A stretch of DNA of 9,110 nucleotides from Planctomycetota bacterium (lineage in GTDB: Bacteria; Planctomycetota; Phycisphaerae; Phycisphaerales; SM1A02), in assembly GCA_009926815.1 (NCBI GenBank), contig RFOC01000074.1:1-9110 (forward strand), given 5' to 3'. A program made the translations under genes and the position numbers. The notes beneath the pieces are model-generated. The model was not told where the DNA came from, did not search any database, and was given only the letters and a program-made list of their open reading frames with translations. Positions 1 through 7,003 of this stretch are shown here, piece after piece (positions within the stretch are counted from its first letter, which is position 1; each line of letters opens with the position of its first letter).

Positions 1-2382
1 GTGGCCATGGCCCAGAGCGTGGAGGACGAGAGCCTGGCGGACCGGCCGATCAGCAAGGTCACGCTCACTGGACTGGGTCGGGTGGGCGAGCAGGAGATCC
101 GCAACAACCTCCGCGTGGCCGCCGGCGAGCCGTACGACGCGCGCGTGGTCCGCAGCGACGTGACGAACCTGTACCGGCTCGGTCACTTCGCCACGGTGAC
201 CGCCGACGCGAGGATCCTTCCCGATGGCACCGTGGAGGTGAACTTCCTGCTGGTGGAGCAGTCCATCGTCGAGGCCATCCAGACCGTGGGCAACAAGGCG
301 CTCAGCGACCAGGAGCTGCGCGAGGTCATTCCCCTGTACCCGGGCGGTCCCCGCGACGACTTCCTGCTGCAGCAGAGCGTCTTCAAGATCAAGGAGCTCT
401 ACAAGAGCAAGGGGCACTACCTGGTGGAGGTCTCGGTGGACGAGAGCCAGCTGAAGGACCAGGGGATCCTGATCTTCCGGATCGTGGAGGGACCGCGGGT
501 CCGCATCCGCGAGATCGAGTTCACCGGCAACCGCGCCTTCCCCGCCAAGCAGCTGGCCGCGCAGATCAAGACCAAGCCGTGGATCTTCCTGTTCCGCAAG
601 GGCAACCTGGACGAGGAAGCGCTCATCGACGACGTGGCCACGCTGGACGCCTACTACAAGGACCGCGGCTACATGGACGTGCGCGTGGACCGTCGCGTGG
701 AACTGAGCGCGGACCAGAAGGAGGCCAAGGTCATCTTCCTGGTGACCGAGGGCCGCCAGTACCGACTGCGGAGCATCCGCGTGGAGGGCTCGGGCGACGG
801 CAAGCTCCGGGTCTTCAGTCCCGAGCAGCTCCGCGGCCTGATCGCGCTGCGACCGGGCGACGCCTACGTGAAGCCGCGGATCGAGCAGAGCACCAGGCTG
901 GTCCAGGCGGCCTACTTCACCATGGGCTACACCGACGCCCGGGTGGACGCCACCTACGTCCGCGCCGGCGAGGAGGCCGACGTGGACATGATCGTCACCG
1001 TGTCCGAAGGCGACGCGTTCCAGACCGGCCTGGTGAGGATCCAGGGCAACTTCATCACCCGCGACAAGGTGATCCGGCGACTCGTCCGCTTCCAGCCGGG
1101 ACGACCGCTGGACGGGAACGAGATCGAGAACACCGAGAAGCGTCTCAAGGCCAGCAACCTGTTCAACGAGAACCGGGTCACGGCCCAGTCTCCCGATCCG
1201 GACGATCCCGACAAGCGCGACGTGCTGGTCGAGATCAAGGAGAAGAACACGGGCAGCCTGAACTTCGGCGTGTCGGTGGGCACCGACCAGGGCTTCGGCG
1301 GCGAGATCTCGCTCAATCAGTACAACTTCGACATCGCCGATCCGCCGGCGAGCTTCGGCGAGTTCTTCGGTGGCCGCAGCTTCCGCGGCGCCGGGCAGAC
1401 CTTCAACCTCACGATCGCGCCCGGCATCGACGTGAGCACCTACTCGTTCGCCATCGGCGATCCGCACCTGCTCGAGAGCGACTGGGGCGGCACCGCCAGC
1501 GGCTTCTACCGCCAGCGCGTGTTCACCCAGAACGACGAGGAACGCCTCAACGGTCAGCTGGGCCTGGGTCGCAAGCTGGGCGACTTCTGGAACTTCAACA
1601 CCAACGCCCGGCTGGAGTGGGTGAAGCTGACCGACTTCCAGACCGGCACCCCGATCGAGATCTACAACCAGGCCGGTCCCTACACCTTCACGGTGCTGGC
1701 CGCGGGCGTGCAGCGCAACACGGTGGACAACCGCCAGCGTCCCGGCTCGGGCAGCATCATGGACCTGGGCGTGAGCCAGTATCTGGGCGACTACACCTAT
1801 CCCACGATCCGCGCCGCCTACACCACCTTCCTCACCCTGGACGAGGACTTCCTGGGCCGGAAGAGCACGCTCCGACTCAATGCCCAGTCCGGCTACCTGT
1901 TCAGCAGCAGCGCCCCGGTGTTCGAGCGGTTCTACCTGGGCGGCCGAACGCTCCGTGGCTTCGCCTTCCGCGGCGTCAGCCCGCAATCCGTGGCGGTGCT
2001 GAACCAGCAGCCGTGGCCCGCCGCGCCGATTCCGCTCACGTCCCCGTTCGGCAACACGCCGGCCAATCCGGACGCGGTCACGCCCGTGCAGCCCTACTGG
2101 GAGGGCAACCCCGTGGGCGGCCAGTTCATGTTCTTCGCCGGCGCACAGGTGGAACTGCCCGTGTTCATGGAGGCGGTCAACACCGTGCTCTTCGTGGACT
2201 CCGGCACCGTGGACAACAGCGTGAGCCTGGACCAGTACCGCGTCAGCGTGGGTGCCGGCCTTCGCCTCTACATTCCCATGATGGGGCCCGCGCCCATCGC
2301 GCTGGATTTCGCGGTCCCGGTGCTGAAGGAGGAGTTCGACTCCACGCAGGTCTTCTCCTTCAACGCCGAGCTTCCCTTCTAG
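1..2382 (+). CDS. bamA: BamA, outer membrane protein assembly factor (5' end outside window)
   Basis: Omp85-family beta-barrel that folds and inserts proteins into the outer membrane. The readable protein has 793 residues. Five POTRA domains are visible as repeated strand-helix-helix-strand units, each with a G-N/S-G type turn: about residues 16-87, 88-164, 165-251, 252-337 and 338-415. A C-terminal barrel follows (416-793). In the barrel, L651-R652-G653-F654 matches the conserved (V/I)RGF motif of loop 6, and it is followed by a Pro/Asn-rich extracellular stretch (about 660-705). The protein ends in FNAELPF, an aromatic C-terminal beta-signal typical of outer-membrane proteins. The frame is open from base 1, and residues 2-5 read A-M-A-Q, a good signal-peptidase I site (AxA|Q). 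The hydrophobic signal sequence and true start therefore very probably lie upstream of the window, and the GTG at base 1 should not be taken as the start. Two OmpH/Skp-like chaperone genes follow, the usual bamA partners. Confidence 0.95.
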   Translation: MAMAQSVEDESLADRPISKVTLTGLGRVGEQEIRNNLRVAAGEPYDARVVRSDVTNLYRLGHFATVTADARILPDGTVEVNFLLVEQSIVEAIQTVGNKALSDQELREVIPLYPGGPRDDFLLQQSVFKIKELYKSKGHYLVEVSVDESQLKDQGILIFRIVEGPRVRIREIEFTGNRAFPAKQLAAQIKTKPWIFLFRKGNLDEEALIDDVATLDAYYKDRGYMDVRVDRRVELSADQKEAKVIFLVTEGRQYRLRSIRVEGSGDGKLRVFSPEQLRGLIALRPGDAYVKPRIEQSTRLVQAAYFTMGYTDARVDATYVRAGEEADVDMIVTVSEGDAFQTGLVRIQGNFITRDKVIRRLVRFQPGRPLDGNEIENTEKRLKASNLFNENRVTAQSPDPDDPDKRDVLVEIKEKNTGSLNFGVSVGTDQGFGGEISLNQYNFDIADPPASFGEFFGGRSFRGAGQTFNLTIAPGIDVSTYSFAIGDPHLLESDWGGTASGFYRQRVFTQNDEERLNGQLGLGRKLGDFWNFNTNARLEWVKLTDFQTGTPIEIYNQAGPYTFTVLAAGVQRNTVDNRQRPGSGSIMDLGVSQYLGDYTYPTIRAAYTTFLTLDEDFLGRKSTLRLNAQSGYLFSSSAPVFERFYLGGRTLRGFAFRGVSPQSVAVLNQQPWPAAPIPLTSPFGNTPANPDAVTPVQPYWEGNPVGGQFMFFAGAQVELPVFMEAVNTVLFVDSGTVDNSVSLDQYRVSVGAGLRLYIPMMGPAPIALDFAVPVLKEEFDSTQVFSFNAELPF

Positions 2383-2431
2383 CGACCATCCGGCGTCGTT
2401 CGCCGCCGCGGCAGGCGACTTCGCCTCCTCC

Positions 2432-2437
2432 TACAAT
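2432..2437 (+). promoter_or_regulatory. Possible -10 element before the first skp-like gene
   Basis: The 79-base gap between bamA and the first OmpH/Skp-like gene contains TACAAT, one base from the sigma-70 -10 consensus and conspicuous in such GC-rich DNA. It lies 24 bases ahead of the ATG at 2462, which would give a leader of roughly 18 bases. No convincing -35 hexamer is seen 16-18 bases upstream. It may be a weak internal promoter that lets the chaperone/lpx genes be expressed apart from bamA, or it may be chance. Confidence 0.2.
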
Positions 2438-2461
2438 CCCCCGCTTCACGGAGATCCATCC

Positions 2462-3115
2462 ATGCCCCACCGCGCACGCAACGTCCTCCTCGCCAGCGCC
2501 TCGGTCCTCGCCATGGCCCTCGGCACGGTCGCCCTGGGCACCGCCCGCCCCGTGGCGCCCGCACAGGGCACCCGAACGGCCAGCGTGAACCTGTCGCGCG
2601 TGGTGGACAAGCTGCAGGAGCGGCAGGATTTCGAGATGCAGGTCGAGGCCATGAAGCGGCAGTTCCAGGAGGAGGCCCAGGCCCGCGCCAAGAAGCTCGA
2701 GAGCGGCCTGAAGGAGGTCGAGGCCATGCCCGACACGCCCGAGCGTCAGGCCAAGGCGGAGCCGCTGATCCTGGAGCAGCTCCAGATGGAGCAGTGGGCC
2801 AACGGCAAGATGGGCGAGCTGGACTACGAGAAGAGCCTGATGTGGCGGAGCATCTACCGGAACCTCCGGTCCGAGGCCGCCAAGCTGGCCGAGGCCGAGG
2901 GCTACGACTACATCATCATCGACGACGGCACGGACGACCTGCAGACCAGTCGCGAGGCCAAGATGCCGCAGGAGGCCCAGGTCCTGGACCAGATCCAGCG
3001 CCGCCGCGTGCTCTACGCGAGCCCCGCCCATGACCTCACCGACAAGCTGATCGTCCGCATGAACAACGCCCGCGCCGCGGGCACCAGCGCCCCCGCCCCG
3101 TCGGGCGCCAAGTGA
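2462..3115 (+). CDS. OmpH/Skp-family periplasmic chaperone, paralogue 1
   Basis: Predicted periplasmic holdase for unfolded outer-membrane proteins, 217 residues (E. coli Skp precursor is about 161). The N-terminus is a signal peptide: R4 and R6, a hydrophobic core at about 7-28, and a likely cleavage at A-P-A|Q near 34/35. The mature part opens with the family's first strand (SVNLSRVVDK, 41-50). A long charged helical region rich in E, K, Q and A follows (about 51-145), forming the coiled-coil tentacle. The closing body strands include YIIIDD (150-155) and a segment around 180-201 ending HDLTDKLIVRMN. The mature protein has no cysteine. The start is supported by CGGAG at 2449-2453, 8 bases ahead of the ATG. 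It follows bamA and precedes a second, divergent copy by 22 bases. The family assignment is firm; substrate range is inferred. Confidence 0.88.
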   Translation: MPHRARNVLLASASVLAMALGTVALGTARPVAPAQGTRTASVNLSRVVDKLQERQDFEMQVEAMKRQFQEEAQARAKKLESGLKEVEAMPDTPERQAKAEPLILEQLQMEQWANGKMGELDYEKSLMWRSIYRNLRSEAAKLAEAEGYDYIIIDDGTDDLQTSREAKMPQEAQVLDQIQRRRVLYASPAHDLTDKLIVRMNNARAAGTSAPAPSGAK

Positions 3116-3137
3116 ACAACCCGAAGGACCCCACCCC

Positions 3138-3737
3138 ATGCTCCAACGCTCCCCGCGACTGATCCTCTGGCTCGCCGCCGTCCCGGCCCTGGCCCTGCTG
3201 TGGGCCATGGTGACGCCCCAGAAGCCCGCCGTGGTGGCCTGCGTGGACCTGGAGCGCGTGTTCGCCGGCCTCGATCGCCACAAGGCCGGCGAGGCCCGGC
3301 TGACCGAACTGATGAAGGCCGAGGCCGCCAAGCGCGACGCGATCACGGCCGAGATGCAGTCGCTGCAGGCCGAGGCGGAGAACTTCAAGCCCAACACCAC
3401 CAACTTCGTCGAGACCGGCCGCAAGATCGCCGATGCCGCCGGCCGCCTGAAGGTCTTCGAGGAGTTCCTCAAGCGCAAGATGGAGTTCGAGCAGGCCCAG
3501 CTGGTGCGCGGCACCTACAACGCCATCAAGGCATCGCTGCCGGACCTGTGCAAGGCCCAGGGCATCGACGTGGTCTTCATGGATGACGCCACGCCGCCCT
3601 TCGACCGCGCCGATCCCCGTCCGATCACCCAGCAGATCAGCGGACGACGCATGCTCTGGTTCAACCCGCAACTGGACATCACCGACGCGCTCATCAAGTC
3701 GATGAACGAGTCGTTCGCCGCCGGAAAGACCCCGTGA
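3138..3737 (+). CDS. OmpH/Skp-family periplasmic chaperone, paralogue 2
   Basis: Second OmpH/Skp-like protein, 199 residues, with the same plan as its neighbour: N-terminal hydrophobic segment (about 8-25), first strand VVACVDLERVF (32-42), helical coiled-coil region (about 45-140), then closing strands with VVFMDD (145-150) and a tail reading LDITDALIKSMN (179-190). The tail closely matches the HDLTDKLIVRMN tail of paralogue 1, but the middle is very different, so the pair is an old duplication. No clear signal-peptidase I site follows the hydrophobic segment, so the protein may stay tethered to the inner membrane. Residues 32-35 (V-V-A-C) resemble a lipobox, but they lie about ten residues after the hydrophobic core and overlap the first body strand. 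Cysteines C35 and C138 have no counterpart in paralogue 1. AAGGA at 3124-3128 supports the ATG. The stop overlaps the lpxD start. Confidence 0.85.
   Translation: MLQRSPRLILWLAAVPALALLWAMVTPQKPAVVACVDLERVFAGLDRHKAGEARLTELMKAEAAKRDAITAEMQSLQAEAENFKPNTTNFVETGRKIADAAGRLKVFEEFLKRKMEFEQAQLVRGTYNAIKASLPDLCKAQGIDVVFMDDATPPFDRADPRPITQQISGRRMLWFNPQLDITDALIKSMNESFAAGKTP
3723..3737 (+). promoter_or_regulatory. Ribosome-binding site and GTGA stop-start overlap for lpxD
   Basis: GGAAAGA (3723-3729) lies just ahead of GTGA (3734-3737), where the GTG start of lpxD overlaps the TGA stop of the second skp-like gene. This fixes the lpxD start and indicates translational coupling. The same arrangement recurs at the lpxD/lpxC-fabZ junction. 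Confidence 0.7.
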
Positions 3738-4783
3738 GCCGGGCGCCGGCCACGGCCCAGGCACTGGCCGATCTGGTCGGAGGCACCCTGGAAGGCTGCG
3801 CCACCGCGCCGGTGCGCGGCATGAACTCGATCGACGAGGCGGGGCCGGACGAGGCCACCTTCATCGTGGACGAGCGGTACGCCGCGCGATGGGCCGCCTG
3901 CCGGGCGGGCGTGGCCCTGATCGCGCGGAAGGTTCCCTGCGAACTCGGACCTGGCGATCGCCGGGCGCTCATCCGCGTGGATCATCCGGAACTGGCGCTT
4001 GCGGCGGCCCTCGACGCCTTTGCACCACTTCCCGAAGCACCGGCCCCGGGCGTGCACCCGTCCGCGGTCGTGGATCCTTCGGCCAGGCTTGGCGCGGGCT
4101 CGGCCGTGGGTCCGCTGGTCACCGTGGGTCGCGGCGCCGTCATCGGCGATGGCTGCGTGCTTCACGCCGGAGCTCGCGTGGGCGCGATGGTGGAACTGGG
4201 CGCTCGGTGCATCCTGCACGCCGGCGCCGTGGTCCGCGAGCGGTGCCGACTGGGCCAGGGCGTGGTGGTGCATGCCAACGCGGTCATCGGAAGCGACGGC
4301 TTCGGCTACCGGCCCGCCGCCGACGGACGCAGCCTGGTGCGCATCCCGCACCTGGGCTCGGTCGTTCTGGAGGACGGCGTGGAGATCGGCGCCGGAACCT
4401 GCGTGGACCGGGCGAAGTTCGGGGCCACCGTGATCGGGGCGGGCACCAAGATCGACAACCTCTGCCAGATCGGCCATGGTTGCCGGGTGGGACGCATGGT
4501 CGTCATCGCCGGCCTGACGGGCCTCGCCGGCAGCGTCACGGTGGGCGACGGGGCCCAGATCGGCGGCGGCTGCGGCATCGCGGACCACCGCACCATTGGG
4601 CGGGGCGCCCGGCTGGCCGCCCGCAGCGGGGTCATGGACGACGTGCCCGATGGGGCCACCTGGGGCGGCATGCCCGCCCAGGACGTCCGCGCCGAATTGA
4701 GGGTGATCGCCGCCATCCGTAGACTCCCCGAGTGGTCACGCAGGCTCCGCCATCTGATCGGGGATCCCGGGAAGGCGCCGTGA
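3734..4783 (+). CDS. lpxD: UDP-3-O-acylglucosamine N-acyltransferase LpxD
   Basis: Catalyses the third step of lipid A synthesis, moving a 3-hydroxyacyl chain from acyl carrier protein to the 2-amino group of UDP-3-O-acyl-glucosamine in the cytoplasm. The protein has 349 residues, near the usual 340. Residues 1-105 form the N-terminal uridine-binding domain (typical segment GMNSIDEAGPDEATFIVDE at 29-47). Residues 106-315 are a left-handed beta-helix of hexapeptide repeats (I/V-G-x-G patterns). A short C-terminal helix (316-349) completes it. The motifs match LpxD rather than LpxA: SDGFGY (187-192), an IPHLG segment (204-208), and DNLCQIGH with H248 at the catalytic histidine position (E. coli H239). 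H285 in ADH corresponds to the second conserved histidine (E. coli H276). The GTG start overlaps the previous stop and has a purine-rich site in front. The stop overlaps the next start by four bases. Confidence 0.95.
   Translation: MSRAPATAQALADLVGGTLEGCATAPVRGMNSIDEAGPDEATFIVDERYAARWAACRAGVALIARKVPCELGPGDRRALIRVDHPELALAAALDAFAPLPEAPAPGVHPSAVVDPSARLGAGSAVGPLVTVGRGAVIGDGCVLHAGARVGAMVELGARCILHAGAVVRERCRLGQGVVVHANAVIGSDGFGYRPAADGRSLVRIPHLGSVVLEDGVEIGAGTCVDRAKFGATVIGAGTKIDNLCQIGHGCRVGRMVVIAGLTGLAGSVTVGDGAQIGGGCGIADHRTIGRGARLAARSGVMDDVPDGATWGGMPAQDVRAELRVIAAIRRLPEWSRRLRHLIGDPGKAP
4769..4783 (+). promoter_or_regulatory. Ribosome-binding site and GTGA stop-start overlap for lpxC-fabZ
   Basis: GGGAAGG (4769-4775) precedes GTGA (4780-4783), where a GTG start overlaps the lpxD stop. 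An in-frame GTG at 4732 would lengthen the protein by 16 residues, but it has no ribosome-binding site and would overlap lpxD by 52 bases. The site at 4780 is therefore preferred. Confidence 0.65.
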
Positions 4784-6132
4784 CGGGCGCCCCCGCCGCC
4801 GGACCGCGTCCGCCCTCGGGCGAGCGGCAGCGCACCCTGGCCTCCAGCGTGACGGTCCGCGGCAAGGGCCTGCTGCACGGCCTGGATGCCGAACTGGAGA
4901 TCTGTCCCGCACCCACGGGCACGGGCATCGTGTTCGAGCGGGTCGACCTGGATCCACCCGTCACCATCCCCGCACTCGTGAGTCATGTGGTGCCCCGCGC
5001 GCGGCGGACCACCCTGCGGGTGGGTGATGCCACCATCGACACCGTGGAGCATTGCCTCAGCGCGCTCGCCGGACTTCGCGTGGACAACGCGGTGCTCCGC
5101 ATTTCCGGTCCGGAACTTCCGCTGGGTGACGGCAGCGCCATGCCCTTCCTGGAGCCGATCCTGGCCGCCGGCCTGGTGGAGCAGGACGCCCCGCGGCGCA
5201 CCTTCCGGCTCCGCGAGCCGATCGTGGTGGAGGAGGGCGACGCCATGATCGCCGCCCTGCCCCGCGCCGATGACGGCATGGAGGTGGTCTACGACCTCGA
5301 CTACGGCCCGCAGGAGACGCGGATCCGGCGACAGACGCAGGTCTTCGATCCGGTGCGGGACGACTACGCGCGGCAGATCGCGCCGGCTCGCACCTACAGC
5401 CTGAAGGAGGAGGCCGAGCAGCTCTGGGCCGCGGGCATGTGCCGGCACCTCTCGCCGCGCGAGGCCCTGGTGATCGGGCCCGACGGTCCCATCGACAACG
5501 CGTTCCGATTCGACAACGAGCCGGTGCGGCACAAGCTCCTCGACGTGCTGGGGGATCTCTACCTGGTGGGGCGACCGGTGCAGTGCCGCGTGGTCGCCTA
5601 CCGGAGCGGGCATGGCCTGAACCGCCAGATGGGCCAGCAGATCGCCCGGGCGATGCGCGCGGCGGATCTGGCGGAGTCGCTGGTGGCCGGCAACGTGATG
5701 GACGCCCGCGCGATCCAGAAGATGCTGCCGCACCGCTACCCCATGCTTCTGGTCGACCGCGTGGTGGAGATGGATGGCGATCGCCGCGCCGTGGGCGTGA
5801 AGAACGTGACCCACAACGAGCCCTTCTTCCAGGGCCACTATCCCGGCCAGCCCATCATGCCCGGCGTGCTCATCGTGGAGGCCATGGCCCAGCTGGGCGG
5901 CCTGCTGCTCAGCCGGACCCTGGAGCACACCGGCCGCGTGGCCCTGCTGCTGAGCCTGGACAAGGTGAAGCTGCGGAAGGCCGTCACCCCCGGCGATCAG
6001 CTCGTGCTCGAGGCGGAGACGATCCGCGCCAACGCCCGGACCGCCAGCCTGCGATGCCGCGCCAGCGTGGGCGGCAAGGCGGCGGCGGAGGCCGAGATCC
6101 GCTTTATGATGGTCGACTCGGAACAGACCTGA
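4780..6132 (+). CDS. lpxC/fabZ: Bifunctional LpxC/FabZ: UDP-3-O-acyl-GlcNAc deacetylase fused to 3-hydroxyacyl-ACP dehydratase
   Basis: Two cytoplasmic enzymes in one chain, 450 residues from the GTG at 4780 (466 if the in-frame GTG at 4732 is used). Residues about 17-295 are LpxC, the zinc deacetylase of the committed lipid A step. TVEHCLSAL carries the catalytic E90 and zinc ligand H91. VRHKLLD carries zinc ligands H251 and D255 with K252 between them. SGHGLN carries the catalytic H278. After a short linker, about 308-448 is FabZ, the hotdog-fold dehydratase of fatty-acid elongation. It has the MLPHRYPMLLVDRV signature, GHYPGQPIMPG with catalytic H353, and VEAMAQ with E367. All active-site residues of both halves are present, so both should work. 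Fusions of this type are known from Bacteroidota and Chlorobiota. It lies between lpxD (4-base overlap) and lpxA (4-base gap), the same order as in those groups. Confidence 0.96.
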   Translation: MTGAPAAGPRPPSGERQRTLASSVTVRGKGLLHGLDAELEICPAPTGTGIVFERVDLDPPVTIPALVSHVVPRARRTTLRVGDATIDTVEHCLSALAGLRVDNAVLRISGPELPLGDGSAMPFLEPILAAGLVEQDAPRRTFRLREPIVVEEGDAMIAALPRADDGMEVVYDLDYGPQETRIRRQTQVFDPVRDDYARQIAPARTYSLKEEAEQLWAAGMCRHLSPREALVIGPDGPIDNAFRFDNEPVRHKLLDVLGDLYLVGRPVQCRVVAYRSGHGLNRQMGQQIARAMRAADLAESLVAGNVMDARAIQKMLPHRYPMLLVDRVVEMDGDRRAVGVKNVTHNEPFFQGHYPGQPIMPGVLIVEAMAQLGGLLLSRTLEHTGRVALLLSLDKVKLRKAVTPGDQLVLEAETIRANARTASLRCRASVGGKAAAEAEIRFMMVDSEQT

Positions 6133-6136
6133 CCCC

Positions 6137-6991
6137 ATGGCCCAGATTCACCCCACCGCCGTCATCGATCCCTCCGCCCAGCTGGCCGCGCACGTGAAGA
6201 TCGGCCCCTGGTGCGTGGTCGGTCCGGATTGCGTGATCGGCGAGGGCACGGAACTGGTGTCGCATGTGCACATGGACCGGGACACGGTGCTGGGCCGCGA
6301 GAACGTGCTGCACCCCTTCACCGTGGTCGGCGGCCCGCCGCAGGACAAGAAGTACCACGGCGAGCGCACCACCCTCGAGGTGGGCGACCGCAACCAGATC
6401 CGCGAGTACGCCAGCATCCACCGCGGCACCGCCAACGGCGGCGGCGTGACCACCGTGGGCAGCGACAACCTGATCATGGGGTGCGTGCACATCGCTCACG
6501 ACTGCCGCATCGGCTCGCAGGTCATCCTGGCCAACAACGCCATGATCGCCGGACACGTCACGGTGTGCGATGGGGCCAACATCGGCGGCGGTGCAGGCCT
6601 GCACCACTTCGTGCGGGTGGGCACGCGGGGCTTCATCGGCGCCATGGCCCGTGTCAGCAAGGACGTCCCCCCGTTCATGATCGTGGAGGGCAATCCCGCC
6701 GAGGTCCGCGGCCACAACGCCATCGCCATGCGCCGCCTGGGCCTTGGCGATGCGGAGGTGGAGGCCATGAAGGCGTGCTACAAGCGGCTCTTCCGCGAGC
6801 GGGGCGGCAGCATCCTGGAGAAGGTGGCCGCGCTCCGCGGCGAATTCGCGGACTTCGCCAGCGTGCAGACCCTCTGCGACGCGGTGCTGGAGAGCGCCGG
6901 GGGTGTCCACGGCCGGGCCCAGGAGAATCTCCGCGGCGACGACAAGCGAGGCTCCCGCGTGGCGCCGGCTCCCGCGTCACCCGAGGCCTGA
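6137..6991 (+). CDS. lpxA: UDP-N-acetylglucosamine acyltransferase LpxA
   Basis: First enzyme of lipid A synthesis, transferring a 3-hydroxyacyl group from ACP to the 3-OH of UDP-GlcNAc in the cytoplasm. The protein has 284 residues (E. coli 262). Residues about 1-190 form the left-handed beta-helix and 191-255 the helical tail. Motifs align with E. coli LpxA at a constant offset of 4. VHIAHDC carries catalytic H121 (E. coli H125), NNAMIAGH carries H140 (H144), LHHF carries H156 (H160), and N194 and R200 match N198 and R204. GGPPQDKKYHGE (65-76) is the typical LpxA segment. The acyl-chain ruler position, G173 in E. coli, is A169 here. The last 30 or so residues (about 255-284) are a Pro/Ala/Arg-rich extension with no obvious counterpart. 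The ATG starts four bases after the lpxC-fabZ stop with only a weak ribosome-binding site, suggesting coupled translation. Confidence 0.95.
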   Translation: MAQIHPTAVIDPSAQLAAHVKIGPWCVVGPDCVIGEGTELVSHVHMDRDTVLGRENVLHPFTVVGGPPQDKKYHGERTTLEVGDRNQIREYASIHRGTANGGGVTTVGSDNLIMGCVHIAHDCRIGSQVILANNAMIAGHVTVCDGANIGGGAGLHHFVRVGTRGFIGAMARVSKDVPPFMIVEGNPAEVRGHNAIAMRRLGLGDAEVEAMKACYKRLFRERGGSILEKVAALRGEFADFASVQTLCDAVLESAGGVHGRAQENLRGDDKRGSRVAPAPASPEA

Positions 6992-7003
6992 GGAATCGCA
7001 CCC

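Noticed and set aside
1..3. GTG at base 1 as the true bamA start
   Set aside because: It would leave BamA with no signal peptide. The first residues, AMAQ, look like the end of a signal peptide, so the gene is cut by the window edge.
2413..2426. Small inverted repeat AGGCGA/TCGCCT after bamA as a terminator
   Set aside because: Only two bases of loop (four if the inner pair opens), no T-run, and such short GC palindromes are common in this DNA. Too weak to list as a terminator.
579..2588. Open frame of about 669 codons in another plus-strand frame across bamA
   Set aside because: Its translation is almost entirely R, G, P, H and A, as expected for an off-frame reading of GC-rich coding DNA. 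It overlaps a clear Omp85 protein.
4732..4779. Upstream GTG at 4732 as the lpxC-fabZ start
   Set aside because: No ribosome-binding site, a 52-base overlap with lpxD, and the added 16 residues lie outside the LpxC domain. The GTG at 4780 has a purine-rich site and a GTGA overlap.
4306..6138. Minus-strand open frame of about 610 codons opposite lpxC-fabZ
   Set aside because: Antisense shadow: low-complexity A/G/H/R composition, no recognisable domain, fully opposite well-supported genes.
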